64,000 bases of DNA from Roseibium sp. TrichSKD4 (GCF_000148725.1 NZ_GL476311.1:69501-133500), one strand, 5' to 3'; positions 48,679-58,271 are shown, counted from the stretch's first letter. The notes: generated from the letters alone by a model not told the origin. Program-made: numbers and translations.

Positions 48679-48685
48679 GTTTGGG

Positions 48686-49204
48686 ATGATCGCAACGCCA
48701 TCAGACACAGATCGGCTGCGTTTCCGCGAGCCGGAAACCGACGATGCACCCTTTTATCTGAGACTGATGAATGACCCGGCCTATCACCACTTTATCGGTG
48801 ACAAAGGCATTCGCGATGAAGCGGCGATGCGGGCCTACATCCTTGAAACCTTGCGGCCGAGCTTTGAAACACACGGGTTTGGGCTCTGGCTGATCGAGCG
48901 GCTTGATACGGGCAAGCCTTGCGGGATGTGCGGGCTTGTCAACCGTGAGGGTTTCTCTCAGTCAGACCTTGGTTATGCATTATTGGAAGATGCCCGCGGG
49001 CAGGGCCTTGGGCTGGAAGCGGCCTGATCCGTGCTTGCATTTGCGGCGGAGAAGCTGAAGCTCACCGCTGTTCCAGCCTATACGCATCCTGAAAACAATC
49101 GGTCCGGGCAGCTGCTCAAAAAACTTGGATTTCTCCATGTGGGCCAAATTGCATGGACATCAACAGGTGATACCGCCGAACGCTATGAATGGCACGCGGC
49201 ATAA
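48686..49204 (+). pseudogene. GNAT (RimJ/RimL-type) acetyltransferase interrupted by an in-frame TGA
   Basis: From ATG 48686 the frame encodes an N-terminal GNAT domain (DRLRFREPETDDAPFYLRLMND) and the acetyl-CoA loop DARGQGLGLEAA, then stops at TGA 49025-49027. The same frame continues without a shift for 58 further codons to TAA 49204. That part encodes the expected C-terminal half of such enzymes: AFAAEKLKLTAVPAYTHPEN, NNRSGQLLKKLGFLHVG and a short tail. A C-to-T change in an Arg codon (CGA) would explain the break, because Arg follows EAA in many relatives. The truncated 113-residue product lacks half of the fold. The gene is thus probably inactive, or the base is an assembly error. Confidence 0.75.
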
Positions 49205-49235
49205 GCCTAGATTGAGAAGGCCACGAATGTGAGAG

Positions 49236-49667
49236 TCAGGACTTCGGTCGGACGCGCACGACAACATCTACACGCACAACTTCCATGCCTTCAGGAGCTT
49301 GCGGAACGCGGTCAATTCCAACACCTTCACCTGGAATATCGACCACCTTGTTTTCCCCTTCTATAAAGAAGTGGTGGTGATCGGTGACATTCGTGTCGAA
49401 ATAGGTTTTGGTTCCGTCAATCGCGACTTCGCGCAAAAGACCAGCCTGAGTGAACTGGTGCAACGTGTTGTAGACCGTTGCCAAAGACACGGGCACATTC
49501 GCACCAACCGCTTCTTCATGAAGATGTTCGGCGGAGATGTGACGATCTCCCTTGGAGTAAAGAAGTTCAGCCAATGACATCCGTTGGCGCGTCGGGCGCA
49601 AACCGGCATTTCGCAACATGTTGGATACGTCGGTATACTGAACGTGTATCGGCGTAGATGCTGTCAT
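49236..49667 (-). CDS. irr: Iron response regulator Irr (Fur family)
   Basis: The 143-residue Fur-family protein represses and activates iron and heme genes when iron is low in Rhizobiales/Rhodobacterales, and is destabilised by heme. The winged helix is LRPTRQRMSLAELLYSKGD...PVSLATVYNTLHQFTQAGL. The Irr-specific triple His (TDHHHFFIEG, near residue 95) replaces the metal-site pattern of canonical Fur. No heme-regulatory GCP motif as in Bradyrhizobium Irr is present at the N-terminus. It is divergent from fabA, a pairing conserved in rhizobia. Confidence 0.93.
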   Translation of the reverse strand: MTASTPIHVQYTDVSNMLRNAGLRPTRQRMSLAELLYSKGDRHISAEHLHEEAVGANVPVSLATVYNTLHQFTQAGLLREVAIDGTKTYFDTNVTDHHHFFIEGENKVVDIPGEGVGIDRVPQAPEGMEVVRVDVVVRVRPKS

Positions 49668-49993
49668 GTCAGGCCTTTATTGGTCTTCGGATCAGGTTGA
49701 GCAATCATCAGAGGCAAATTCCCCTGCAGGTTGTCCCAGCCGTCTAGTCTATAAATGCCATTTCTTGCATGCAAAATGCAAGTTTTTCGTCGAAACCCCA
49801 CCCCAACTGCGCTGAAATGCCGTATTTAGCCATCGCAATTGTGATTAGAACGCACAAACGGAGCGTGATCAGCGCCGCTAACACTTTCAGTGACGTTTCC
49901 CCTGTGGTAGGAAGTCGGCCAGTCACAAGGATCAAAAACACGGACTGTCGCGCCTTTGAGCAAAACAGGCTCCTGAGACAAAACGGATATTGA
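49668..49993. other. Intergenic region between divergent irr and fabA
   Basis: This 326-bp gap should hold both promoters. The clearest structure is the inverted repeat CTTGCAT-gcaaa-ATGCAAG (49764-49782) followed by TTTTT; it might be an operator or a weak plus-strand hairpin. I did not find a convincing iron-control element or a clear -35/-10 pair, and short ORFs here do not look like proteins. Confidence 0.4.
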
Positions 49994-50500
49994 ATGACCG
50001 AGCGTCGCTCCAGCTACGATTACGAGGATCTCCTCTCTTGCGCCCGCGGTGAATTGTTTGGCCCGGGAAATGCCCAGCTTCCACTTCCGCCCATGCTGAT
50101 GTTCGACCGGATAACGGACATTTCAGAAACCGGTGGCGAATACGACAAGGGTTATGCGCGCGCTGAATTTGAAATCAAGCCGGATCACTGGTTCTTCCCG
50201 TGCCACTTTCAGGGCAATCCGATTATGCCGGGCTGCCTTGGATTGGATGCACTGTGGCAGCTGACCGGTTTCCATCTCGGTTGGCAGGGGTTGCCGGGTA
50301 AAGGCATGGCGCTTTCGACCGGAGAAGTGAAGTTCAAGGGCATGGTCACTCCAGAGACCAAACTCGTTGAATACGGCATCGACTTTAAACGGGTCATGAA
50401 AGGACGCCTGGTTCTCGGGATTGCCGACGGTTGGATGAAGGCTGACGGCGAACAGATTTATAAGGCCACAGACCTGCGCGTTGGCCTTTCGACCGGCTGA
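49994..50500 (+). CDS. fabA: 3-hydroxydecanoyl-ACP dehydratase/isomerase
   Basis: The 168-residue hot-dog-fold enzyme dehydrates 3-hydroxydecanoyl-ACP and isomerises the trans-2 to the cis-3 product, the branch point to unsaturated fatty acids. Catalytic His is in [24 protein letters not shown] (near 72), with the second catalytic acidic residue in the same motif. It begins the fabA-fabB-fabI cluster; a terminator-like hairpin separates it from fabB. Confidence 0.96.
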   Translation: MTERRSSYDYEDLLSCARGELFGPGNAQLPLPPMLMFDRITDISETGGEYDKGYARAEFEIKPDHWFFPCHFQGNPIMPGCLGLDALWQLTGFHLGWQGLPGKGMALSTGEVKFKGMVTPETKLVEYGIDFKRVMKGRLVLGIADGWMKADGEQIYKATDLRVGLSTG

Positions 50501-50528
50501 ACCATTTCGTTTCAGACAGAGAATTCTG

Positions 50529-50560
50529 CCGGCGCTTCCTTCAAAAGCGCCGGTTTGTCT
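50529..50560 (+). terminator. Hairpin between fabA and fabB
   Basis: A perfect 9-bp stem, CCGGCGCTT/AAGCGCCGG, with a 7-nt loop is followed by TTTGTCTATT. It lies 29 bp past the fabA stop and would give full or partial termination, making fabB-fabI partly independent. Confidence 0.6.
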
Positions 50561-50620
50561 ATTATTTGAGCTTGGCCGCATACGAAAAGTTCGGCTCAAA
50601 CCAACATATGGGAGACCGCA

Positions 50621-51844
50621 ATGAGACGCGTTGTCGTCACCGGGATCGGGATCGTTTCCTCCATCGGCGCAAATGCAGACGAAGTTCTGACCAGCCTGAA
50701 AGAAGGCAAGTCGGGCATCAGTTTTGCGCCGGATTATGCAGAACATGGCTTCCGAAGCCAGGTTCACGGCATGCCAAATGTTGACATTGCCTCCCTCGTT
50801 GACAAACGCCAACTGCGTTTCATGGGTGACGGTGCTGCCTATAATTACATCGCCATGGAACAGGCGCTCAAGGACAGTGGTCTTGAAGACAAGGACGTCT
50901 CCAACGAGCGGACCGGTCTGATCATGGGCTCTGGCGGCCCGTCCACCAAAAACCTGTTTCAGGCGCATAAAATCGTCGTGGAGAAGGGCTCACCAAAGCG
51001 CATGGGGCCATTCATGGTCACACGCGGCATGAGCTCGACCAACTCTGCGTGTCTGGCGACCCCTTTCAAGATCAAGGGGATCAACTACTCCATTACGTCG
51101 GCTTGCTCCACATCTGCACATTGTATAGGTGCAGCCACTGAACAAATCCAGTTCGGCAAACAAGACGTGATGTTTGCCGGTGGCGGTGAAGAACTTGATT
51201 GGACACTGTCCTGCCTGTTCGATGCCATGGGCGCCATGTCTTCCAAATATAATGGCACTCCAGAGACAGCATCCCGCGCTTATGATGCAACGCGCGATGG
51301 TTTTGTGATTGCCGGCGGCGGCGGTGTGGTTGTTCTGGAGGAGCTGGAACACGCCAAGGCGCGCGGGGCAAAAATCTACGCGGAAGTCACCGGATATGCA
51401 GCCAACTCTGATGGCTACGATATGGTGGCCCCGTCCGGTGAAGGCGGCGAACGCTGCATGCGCCTTGCCACCAGCACACTGGGTGATCGCAAAGTCAGCT
51501 ACATCAACACCCACGGCACATCGACGCCAGTTGGCGATGTTGGCGAAATTGAAGCCATTCGCCGGGTGTTTGGGGAAGACCAGCCTAAAGCCTCTTCAAC
51601 AAAGTCGCTGACCGGTCACAGCCTTGGCGCGACCGGTGTTCAGGAAGCAATCTACTGCCTCCTAATGCTCGAAAACGACTTCATGACCGCTTCTGCAAAC
51701 ATCAATGAGCTTGATCCTGCCATCAAGCCGGAAGAAATCGTAACGGAGCGGATTGATAACGCCGGTCTCGACTCGGTGCTTTCCAACAGCTTCGGTTTCG
51801 GCGGAACGAATGCGTCCCTCGTTCTGTCGCGATACCTGGGCTAA
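50621..51844 (+). CDS. fabB: 3-oxoacyl-ACP synthase I
   Basis: The 407-residue beta-ketoacyl-ACP synthase elongates the cis-3-decenoyl product of FabA. The active-site Cys is in [12 protein letters not shown] (near 162), and the two His are in [11 protein letters not shown] and [10 protein letters not shown], giving the Cys-His-His triad. [10 protein letters not shown] and GFGGTNASL are further family motifs. It is 120 bp after fabA and 10 bp before fabI. Confidence 0.96.
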   Translation: MRRVVVTGIGIVSSIGANADEVLTSLKEGKSGISFAPDYAEHGFRSQVHGMPNVDIASLVDKRQLRFMGDGAAYNYIAMEQALKDSGLEDKDVSNERTGLIMGSGGPSTKNLFQAHKIVVEKGSPKRMGPFMVTRGMSSTNSACLATPFKIKGINYSITSACSTSAHCIGAATEQIQFGKQDVMFAGGGEELDWTLSCLFDAMGAMSSKYNGTPETASRAYDATRDGFVIAGGGGVVVLEELEHAKARGAKIYAEVTGYAANSDGYDMVAPSGEGGERCMRLATSTLGDRKVSYINTHGTSTPVGDVGEIEAIRRVFGEDQPKASSTKSLTGHSLGATGVQEAIYCLLMLENDFMTASANINELDPAIKPEEIVTERIDNAGLDSVLSNSFGFGGTNASLVLSRYLG

Positions 51845-51854
51845 GGAGACCTAA

Positions 51855-52667
51855 ATGTCAGACTTGATGAAGGGCAAACGCGGCCTGATCATGGGCGTGG
51901 CGAACAATCACTCCATCGCATGGGGAATTGCCGATACGCTGGCAAGCCAAGGCGCAGAACTTGCCTTTACCTATCAAGGTGAAGCCTTTGGCAAGCGGGT
52001 TAAACCGCTTGCTGAATCCGTTGGCTCAGACATCTTGCTGCCTTGCGATGTTGAGGACGAAGCTTCTCTTGATGACGTGTTTGATACACTGAAATCAAAG
52101 TGGGGCTCAATCGACTTTCTGGTTCACGCCATTGCGTTTTCCGACAAGACAGAGCTTCGCGGAAAATATGCGGAAACGTCGAAAGACAACTTCGTCCGCA
52201 CCATGCTGATTTCCTGTTACTCGTTCACCGATATTGCGCGCCGCGCCGCGGAAATCATGCCGAATGGCGGGTCCTTGATTACCCTGACCTATGGTGGGTC
52301 CACGCGGGTTATGCCGAACTACAATGTCATGGGTGTTGCCAAGGCCGCTCTTGAAAGCTCTGTTCGCTACCTGGCCGTCGACTATGGGGATCAGAACATT
52401 CGCGTAAACGCTCTGTCAGCTGGCCCGGTTCGCACTTTGGCTGGTTCTGGCGTTTCCGATGCGCGCCTCATGTTCAACTTCCAGAAGCGCAATTCTCCGC
52501 TTTGCCGCACCGTCTCTCTGGAAGAGATCGGAGGCACAGGCCTTTATCTTCTTTCAGACCTCTCCGGCGGTGTGACCGGTGAAGTTCATTTCGTAGATAG
52601 CGGTTACAACATTATGTCGATGCCGCGCATCGAAGAACTCAAAGCTCAAGAAGGGGCATCCGATTAA
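51855..52667 (+). CDS. fabI: Enoyl-ACP reductase (NADH), FabI
   Basis: The 270-residue short-chain dehydrogenase-type enzyme reduces the enoyl-ACP in each elongation cycle. It has the N-terminal GVANNHSIAWGIADTLASQGAEL nucleotide site. The catalytic pair is the second Tyr and Lys in YNVMGVAKAALESSVRYLA. SD AAGGAG precedes the ATG. It is coupled to fabB (10 bp) and followed by a strong terminator. It is the triclosan/isoniazid-type target family, and several alphaproteobacteria carry two copies; only one is in this window. Confidence 0.96.
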   Translation: MSDLMKGKRGLIMGVANNHSIAWGIADTLASQGAELAFTYQGEAFGKRVKPLAESVGSDILLPCDVEDEASLDDVFDTLKSKWGSIDFLVHAIAFSDKTELRGKYAETSKDNFVRTMLISCYSFTDIARRAAEIMPNGGSLITLTYGGSTRVMPNYNVMGVAKAALESSVRYLAVDYGDQNIRVNALSAGPVRTLAGSGVSDARLMFNFQKRNSPLCRTVSLEEIGGTGLYLLSDLSGGVTGEVHFVDSGYNIMSMPRIEELKAQEGASD

Positions 52668-52692
52668 GGATTGTCTTCTTGGGGTCAAAAGC

Positions 52693-52723
52693 AAAGGGCG
52701 GCCCATCAGGACCGCCCTTTTTT
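52693..52723 (+). terminator. Rho-independent terminator of fabBI
   Basis: AAAGGGCGG (52693-52701) pairs with CCGCCCTTT (52712-52720), extended by CC/GG inside, and is followed by further T residues. It lies 26 bp after the fabI stop and faces the convergent SH3-domain gene. Confidence 0.85.
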
Positions 52724-52748
52724 CAGGTCTGGAGGAATATTCGATAAC

Positions 52749-53285
52749 TTATTCGAACAACTCATCCGGATAGACGCCAAAAAGCCGCGTTTGATCGAGC
52801 CAGCCTTCGAATCCCTCGCCCTGCACCTTGCACCAACCGCCGGAACACTCGGTCACTGTAGCCAATACAAACGGATCAAGTTCTGCAACGATGATGGCAT
52901 CAGACTTCGACCGTTGCCGCAAAGGTGTCCGATTGCTCTTTTCCCATGGCGTGACAAGGGCAGTGCGCCGTCCGGACAGGAGGGAGTGAAACACCCAACC
53001 TTCCTTGCCTTCCCAATCTCGAATACGACGCCAGTTGTCAAATTCCTGAATAATTTCAACCGGCAATCCGGATTTTACAAATGTCCAGGCAATGTCATGT
53101 TCCCGTGACGGACCAAGCCGAACATTCACCCGATCCGACTTCAAACTGACAAAGCGAGGAAGCGGATACCCGGAGGGGCCGGTCTTTGTTGCTTGTGCCT
53201 GTGCGAGTTCGGGAACAAACAAAAGCAGGGACAAACACAGCCCGGCGAGGAGTTTCATGACTGACTTAGAGGTCGACCCAATCAT
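52749..53285 (-). CDS. Secreted protein with two SH3-like domains
   Basis: The 178-residue protein has a Sec signal peptide (LLAGLCLSLLLFVPELAQA) followed by two bacterial SH3-type repeats. The first is RVNVRLGPSREHDIAWTFVKSGLPVEIIQEF...EGWVFHSLLSG; the second is TPLRQRSKSDAIIVAELDPF...CSGGWCKV...EGWLD. Such domains often bind peptidoglycan stem peptides, so it probably acts in the periplasm on cell wall. The start is placed at ATG 53285; MKLLAGL at 53258 is an alternative. It is convergent with fabI. Confidence 0.84.
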   Translation of the reverse strand: MIGSTSKSVMKLLAGLCLSLLLFVPELAQAQATKTGPSGYPLPRFVSLKSDRVNVRLGPSREHDIAWTFVKSGLPVEIIQEFDNWRRIRDWEGKEGWVFHSLLSGRRTALVTPWEKSNRTPLRQRSKSDAIIVAELDPFVLATVTECSGGWCKVQGEGFEGWLDQTRLFGVYPDELFE

Positions 53286-53519
53286 ATTATTCGCTTGTCC
53301 AATTGTTCTGCAGGCGTTTCTCTTGCACAAAGCTTTATTGAAAGCCGTCTCAAAAAACCAGCATGCACTCTGCAGGTCCTCGTGACCAGCCAGGTAATCC
53401 CAAGCGTCCACTTGTTTCTACGCGCTCATCTGGTAAGGAAAAGCAACGATCCGTGTTTGGCGGGCCGGTGATTGAAATCATGGCGGGGCCAGCCCCGAGA
53501 GAAGACAAAGGCGTGAAGC

Positions 53520-54506
53520 ATGGTGAAAAAGAAGCCCGTCGTCGTCGTCACTCGTAAACTACCCGATGTCGTTGAAACGCGCATGCGGGAGTTGTTCGAG
53601 ACCCGGCTCAATGAAACCGACCGGCCCTTTACACAGGCTGAATTGGTGGAAGCCGTGCGGACAGCCGATGTGCTAGTGCCAACTGTGACTGACCGGATTG
53701 ATTCTTCGGTCCTCGCGCAGGCAGGCCCGAACCTGAAACTGATTTCAAACTTCGGCAACGGTGTCGACAACATTGACGTTGTCACTGCGAACAATCGTGG
53801 CATTAACGTAACCAACACGCCGGGTGTGTTGACCGAAGATACAGCCGACATGACCATGGCTCTGATCCTCTCGGTGCCGCGTCGTTTGGCCGCCGGTATC
53901 AAGGCCCTTGAAACAGACGAATGGTCCGGCTGGTCGCCGACATGGATGCTGGGGCACCGGATCTGGGGCAAACGTCTTGGGGTCATTGGCATGGGCCGGA
54001 TCGGTCAGGCTGTTGCCCGCCGGGCGAAGGCCTTCGGAATGTCGATCCACTATCACAACCGCCGCCGGGTTCCATCCGACATCGAAGAGTCTCTCGAGGC
54101 CACTTACTGGGAGAGCCTCGACCAAATGTTGGCGCGGATGGACGTGGTGTCCATCCACTGTCCGCATACGCCGGGAACATTCCACCTGCTATCTGCGCGA
54201 CGCTTGAAGCTCCTGAAAAAAGACGCCTATGTCGTGAACACAGCTCGTGGTGAAGTCATTGATGAAAATGCCTTGATCCGCATGCTTGAAAGCGGTGACC
54301 TGGCAGGGGCCGGGCTGGATGTTTTTGAACACGAGCCGGCGGTTAATCCAAAGCTTACAAAGCTCGAAAACGTTGTGCTTCTGCCTCACATGGGGTCTGC
54401 CACGATTGAGGGCCGTATCGAAATGGGCGAGAAGGTTATCATTAATATCAAGACCTTCATGGACGGGCACCGTCCACCAGACCGTGTTCTGCCATCCATG
54501 CTGTGA
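53520..54506 (+). CDS. D-isomer-specific 2-hydroxyacid dehydrogenase (glyoxylate reductase-like)
   Basis: The 328-residue NAD(P)-dependent dehydrogenase shows the Rossmann motif LGVIGMGRIGQAVARRAKAFG near 157. The catalytic residues are Arg in VNTARGEVIDENAL, Glu in VFEHEPAVN and His in LLPHMGSAT. The close family is glyoxylate/hydroxypyruvate reductase (GyaR/GhrA-like), but substrate cannot be fixed. No operon partner lies downstream on the plus strand; a terminator follows. Confidence 0.9.
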   Translation: MVKKKPVVVVTRKLPDVVETRMRELFETRLNETDRPFTQAELVEAVRTADVLVPTVTDRIDSSVLAQAGPNLKLISNFGNGVDNIDVVTANNRGINVTNTPGVLTEDTADMTMALILSVPRRLAAGIKALETDEWSGWSPTWMLGHRIWGKRLGVIGMGRIGQAVARRAKAFGMSIHYHNRRRVPSDIEESLEATYWESLDQMLARMDVVSIHCPHTPGTFHLLSARRLKLLKKDAYVVNTARGEVIDENALIRMLESGDLAGAGLDVFEHEPAVNPKLTKLENVVLLPHMGSATIEGRIEMGEKVIINIKTFMDGHRPPDRVLPSML

Positions 54507-54531
54507 CCAATAAATCACAGTCGATAATCCG

Positions 54532-54562
54532 AAGCCGTGGGTCTGAGCCTCGCGGCTTTTTT
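54532..54562. terminator. Terminator between the 2-hydroxyacid dehydrogenase gene and dnaQ
   Basis: AAGCCG (54532-54537) pairs with CGGCTT (54553-54558) around a 15-nt loop, followed by eight T residues. The plus-strand orientation fits the end of the dehydrogenase transcript. dnaQ's stop abuts it on the other strand. Confidence 0.7.
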
Positions 54563-54563
54563 T

Positions 54564-55283
54564 TCAAGAGCCGTATTTGTTCCAGATGGCGTTCTCACCC
54601 ATGCCTTCGATAAAGGCTTTGTGAGCTGCAAATTCTGCCTCAGAAATCGGACGGGTGAGGGGCGACGGGCGCTGCTTTGCGTTGAAATTACCCAATTCTC
54701 CCGGTTCTGCAGCAGAACCGCCGGAAGACGCAGTCTGGGCATCCTCGTCGGCAGTCAATCCAAGTGCGGTCTGGCGCCCGCCGATCAGCTCCAGATAAAC
54801 TTCGGCGAGGATTTCCGCATCCAGCAACGCGCCGTGTTTGACACGTTTAGAGTTATCGATGCCATAACGCGAACATAGCGCATCGAGGGAATTGGGCCCG
54901 GTCGGATGTTTGCGGCGTGCAAGGTCGAGCGTATCGAGGACCTGGTCATTGGAAATGATGCGACGACCAGAACGCTCGAGTTCCATATTAATGAAACCCA
55001 TATCAAACGCAGCGTTGTGAATGACGAGGGTGGCATCTCCGACAAAATCCAGAAATTCATCTGCGACTTGATCAAAAAGCTGTTTGTCGGACAAAAACTC
55101 TTCTGAAAGGCCGTGAACGCGGAAGGCTTCCTCCGGCATGTCCCGCTGGGGGTTGATATAGACGTGATAGGACTTGCCTGTTGGAATGTGGTTCCACAGC
55201 TCGACGCCACCTATTTCAACCAACCGGTCGCCGCCGCGCGGGTTCAGTCCTGTCGTTTCCGTATCGAAGGAAATCTCACGCAT
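54564..55283 (-). CDS. dnaQ: DNA polymerase III epsilon subunit (proofreading exonuclease)
   Basis: The 239-residue 3'-5' exonuclease belongs to the replicative holoenzyme. The ExoI motif is ISFDTETTGL near residue 4, ExoII VIHNAAFDMGF near 85, and ExoIII-epsilon HGALLDAEILAEVYLEL. The C-terminal half is a short linker with no UvrC/other fusion. The start at 55283 (MREISF) has GAGG upstream; 55337 is unlike the family. It belongs to the ori-proximal leftward set. Confidence 0.95.
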   Translation of the reverse strand: MREISFDTETTGLNPRGGDRLVEIGGVELWNHIPTGKSYHVYINPQRDMPEEAFRVHGLSEEFLSDKQLFDQVADEFLDFVGDATLVIHNAAFDMGFINMELERSGRRIISNDQVLDTLDLARRKHPTGPNSLDALCSRYGIDNSKRVKHGALLDAEILAEVYLELIGGRQTALGLTADEDAQTASSGGSAAEPGELGNFNAKQRPSPLTRPISEAEFAAHKAFIEGMGENAIWNKYGS

Positions 55284-55379
55284 TCTTTGCCTCGCTTGTC
55301 TGTTCTCCCACTTTGCCGTGTTGGTTTGGAGAAGCAAGACTGCACCCGCGTTTTCCAGAATCGGATTGACCAGTGGATG

Positions 55380-55967
55380 CTAACCCATCCCTGCAATCGC
55401 TCGGACAACGGAGGCGACGCTGCGGCGGGTCATGTCCAGACTATACCCGGTCTCAATTACAAAATGCGCCCGTGCACGCTTTTCACTATCTGGCATCTGC
55501 TTGGAGCAAATGGCTTCAAACCGCTCTTCACTCATGCCCGGCCGTTCCAGAACCCGTTGTCTTTGAACATCTTTTGGAGCCGAGACGACAACACACACAT
55601 CGACGCGGACCCCACCGCCCGTTTCGAACAACAATGGAATGTCCAAAAGAACAGCTCTCCGCCGATCCTGTTTGGCAACTTCTAGAAAAGCCTGTTCTTC
55701 TTCCCGCACAAGCGGATGGACAATGACCTCAAGTTTTTTCATCGCCTCGGGTTTCCCCAGAACATTTGGGGACAACAATGTCCGATCTACTTTCCCATCT
55801 CGGGTGGTTCCGGGGAAGGCGTCTTCAATCATCGGTGCCGCACGACCTGAATAGAGTTTGTGGACCGTGGCATCTGCATCGTGTCCGGGTATTCCGTGAT
55901 CGGCGAACATCCGGGCGACCGTCGATTTTCCCATACCGATAGATCCAGTGAGGCCAATGCGGATCAT
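55380..55967 (-). CDS. coaE: Dephospho-CoA kinase
   Basis: The 195-residue last enzyme of CoA synthesis has its P-loop near residue 8 in GLTGSIGMGKSTVARMF. Further motifs are HDADATVHKLY and VLLDIPLLFETGG. It overlaps aroE by 4 bp, so coaE, aroE and maf are translationally coupled. Confidence 0.96.
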   Translation of the reverse strand: MIRIGLTGSIGMGKSTVARMFADHGIPGHDADATVHKLYSGRAAPMIEDAFPGTTRDGKVDRTLLSPNVLGKPEAMKKLEVIVHPLVREEEQAFLEVAKQDRRRAVLLDIPLLFETGGGVRVDVCVVVSAPKDVQRQRVLERPGMSEERFEAICSKQMPDSEKRARAHFVIETGYSLDMTRRSVASVVRAIAGMG

Positions 55968-56809
55968 GCGGACACACCGAGGTCCTTGAGAATAATCCGG
56001 CGGAGTTCATCATCGACCACCGGACGAACACCAAACCATTTTTCAAATCCGGGAACAGCTTGATGGAGCAGCATGCCCAACCCGTCAACCACCGGATTAC
56101 CCCGTTCTTTGGCAATGCGAAGGAGATCCGTTTCCAATGGAGCGTAGACGATATCAGTAACCAAGGCGGTCGTCGGTAAATTCCCAAGATCAATTTCAAG
56201 CGGTGCCTTACCGGTCATTCCCAATGCAGTGGTGTTGACCAAGACATCCGCTTTTCCAAGAGTTTCCCCCAACTGATCCCATGGATGTGCGATTGAACCG
56301 GCTCCGAATTCAGACACTATTTTTGAGGCTTTTTCATAGGTCCGATTGAAGATATGCACTTCTGTGAAGTTTCGAGATAAAAGGGCCCAGACAATGGCAC
56401 GCGTAGCCCCACCAGCCCCCAAAACGATGGCTGTCTTTGCCTGTGTATCCCAACCGGGCTGCATTTGGTCCAGATTGCCCAAGAAGCCAAGACCATCAGT
56501 ATTGGCACCACAAAGTTCGCCGTTTTCATTCAGCCAAAGTGTATTCGCAGCTCCCATAGCCTTTGCTGCGTCATCGAGATGAACACAGGCCTTTGCGGCG
56601 ACTTCCTTATGGGGAACAGTCACATTGCAACCAACCAGACCGTTTTTGCCGAAATTTTTGTAAAAGTCTTCAGCTTGCTCCGGCTCAACGCCGCATTTGC
56701 CGTAATGCCCTGCTAAACCGTGCTTCTTCAACCAATAGCCATGAATCAGCGGTGACCTGGAATGGGTCACTGGCCATCCGGTGACTGCTGCTTTCGCTTC
56801 ACTGGTCAT
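55964..56809 (-). CDS. aroE: Shikimate dehydrogenase
   Basis: The 281-residue NADPH-dependent enzyme carries out the fourth step of chorismate synthesis. The shikimate site [16 protein letters not shown] lies near residue 12 and the catalytic Lys in [13 protein letters not shown]; the Rossmann motif is [16 protein letters not shown]. Its start overlaps the maf stop and its stop overlaps the coaE start, both by 4 bp. Confidence 0.96.
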   Translation of the reverse strand: MTSEAKAAVTGWPVTHSRSPLIHGYWLKKHGLAGHYGKCGVEPEQAEDFYKNFGKNGLVGCNVTVPHKEVAAKACVHLDDAAKAMGAANTLWLNENGELCGANTDGLGFLGNLDQMQPGWDTQAKTAIVLGAGGATRAIVWALLSRNFTEVHIFNRTYEKASKIVSEFGAGSIAHPWDQLGETLGKADVLVNTTALGMTGKAPLEIDLGNLPTTALVTDIVYAPLETDLLRIAKERGNPVVDGLGMLLHQAVPGFEKWFGVRPVVDDELRRIILKDLGVSA

Positions 56810-57399
56810 CGATCTATAACCTTTTGATTGCGCAACTCTTCAAGAAGCGGAAGAAGCGGAAGTCCAAGAATGGTGAAATAGTCACCTTCAATTTTTTCAA
56901 ACAGTTGGATTCCCCGGCTTTCCAGCTGATATGCTCCGACACTTGTCAGCGCCACATCGCCGACAGCTGCAAGGTAGCGACCAACAAATTCTGGTCCAAA
57001 GGACCGTATGGTCAACCGGGCTACCGATAAATGGCGCCACACTGTTTCGCCGTTTTTGGCGATAACGACAGCAGATAGGAGTTCATGGGTTTTCCCTGAA
57101 AACTCAATCAGTTGCCGTCTGGCCACTTCCATATTCTCTGGTTTGGTGTAACGCTCACCTTCATAGGCCAAGATCTGATCTGCCCCGATGACAAGATCAT
57201 CCGGCCGGCGCTCGCTGACGTCTTGGGCTTTGGCTTCTGCGAGAACCGTGGCCAGATCCTCAGGACAGAATCCTGCCTCCAAAAGAGGTGCTTCAACAGC
57301 GCGCTCGTCAACTTGTGCTGGGTCGATATCAAAAGTCAGCCCTGCATTATGCAGGAGATCAGCGCGCACGCGGCTCCCGCTTGCCAGCACCAGGGTCAT
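56806..57399 (-). CDS. maf: Maf-like nucleoside triphosphate pyrophosphatase
   Basis: The 197-residue protein is a house-cleaning pyrophosphatase acting on modified or non-canonical pyrimidine NTPs. Typical segments are [28 protein letters not shown] and [28 protein letters not shown]. It lies between ppsR and aroE in the conserved ori-proximal order; the ATG is at 57399. Confidence 0.95.
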   Translation of the reverse strand: MTLVLASGSRVRADLLHNAGLTFDIDPAQVDERAVEAPLLEAGFCPEDLATVLAEAKAQDVSERRPDDLVIGADQILAYEGERYTKPENMEVARRQLIEFSGKTHELLSAVVIAKNGETVWRHLSVARLTIRSFGPEFVGRYLAAVGDVALTSVGAYQLESRGIQLFEKIEGDYFTILGLPLLPLLEELRNQKVIDR

Positions 57400-57428
57400 G
57401 CATCACCTCACGTTTTCAAAATTTTAGA

Positions 57429-58271
57429 TCATTCATCCAAGGGCCTGCGCGCTTGGAAGACCTTGAACAAGGTCAGGATTTCTGCAGCTGTTTCTTCAAC
57501 AGACCGCCGGGTTACGTCAATCAAGGGCCAATTGTTTTCTGAACAGAGCCGCCGAGCCATGGTTATTTCCCGTGCAATTTCCTTCCGATCAATATAGGCT
57601 TCATTATAACCTTCTGAATTCAATGATAGAATTCTGTTCTTTCGGATTTGTTGAATCCTCTCAGCCGATGCCACAAGTCCTACGATCAGCGGCTTTTTCA
57701 GCTCTTTAACATGGGAAGGCAGTGGAATTTGCGGAACCAATGGAATGTTCGCCGCCTTGATGCCACGGTTTGCGAGGTAGATGCATGTTGGTGTCTTTGA
57801 GGTTCTGGATATTCCCAGAAGAACAATATCTGCAGATTCCAGATCATCCCAAATCTGACCATCGTCATGCATCATTGTGTAGTTCAAGGCTTCCATGCGC
57901 TTGAAATACTCCGCGTCCAACTCATGCTGCCCGCCGATGCGATGTGTTTGCGTTACGTTGAGATAGGACTGGAAGACCGCGAAGACCGGATCAAGAATGT
58001 TGACGAAAGGAACACCCAGTTCCCGGCATTTTTGCTCCAGACGACCGGAAATCTCCTCATCAACAAGGGTGTAGAGCACAATGCCCGGCGCAGCCTCAAC
58101 TTCCGAGATCACCCGATCTAGCTGTTTATGCGCCCGAACGAGCGGATAAACATGCTCAATCGCCTGCACATTTTCGTATTGCGCGGTGGCTGCGCGCGAC
58201 ACTGTCATCAGCGTTTCACCGGTGGAATCTGACACGAGATGAAGGTGAAAATAGTGTCTCGATTTGCTCAC
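57429..58271 (-). CDS. PPSR-type kinase-phosphorylase (RP001/DUF299 homologue)
   Basis: The 280-residue DUF299 protein uses ADP-dependent phosphorylation and phosphorolysis to switch pyruvate phosphate dikinase or PEP synthase in characterised members. The N-terminus HLHLVSDSTGETLMTVSRA and the P-loop-like VLLGISRTSKTPTCIYLANRG are family signatures. The start is GTG 58271 with GGGG 8 nt upstream. It is the left boundary of the replication-origin gap, matching the RP001 side of Caulobacter Cori. Confidence 0.92.
   Translation of the reverse strand: MSKSRHYFHLHLVSDSTGETLMTVSRAATAQYENVQAIEHVYPLVRAHKQLDRVISEVEAAPGIVLYTLVDEEISGRLEQKCRELGVPFVNILDPVFAVFQSYLNVTQTHRIGGQHELDAEYFKRMEALNYTMMHDDGQIWDDLESADIVLLGISRTSKTPTCIYLANRGIKAANIPLVPQIPLPSHVKELKKPLIVGLVASAERIQQIRKNRILSLNSEGYNEAYIDRKEIAREITMARRLCSENNWPLIDVTRRSVEETAAEILTLFKVFQARRPLDE

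Noticed and set aside
49025-49027. TGA as selenocysteine in the GNAT gene
   Set aside because: GNAT enzymes have no selenocysteine at this place and no SECIS-like hairpin was noticed; an Arg codon mutation is simpler.
49744-49941. A 65-codon open frame in the irr-fabA gap
   Set aside because: It lacks a Shine-Dalgarno and recognisable similarity, and lies over the regulatory region.
53363-53557. A 64-codon open frame upstream of the 2-hydroxyacid dehydrogenase
   Set aside because: It overlaps the start of that gene and is Arg/Lys/Pro-rich noise without support.
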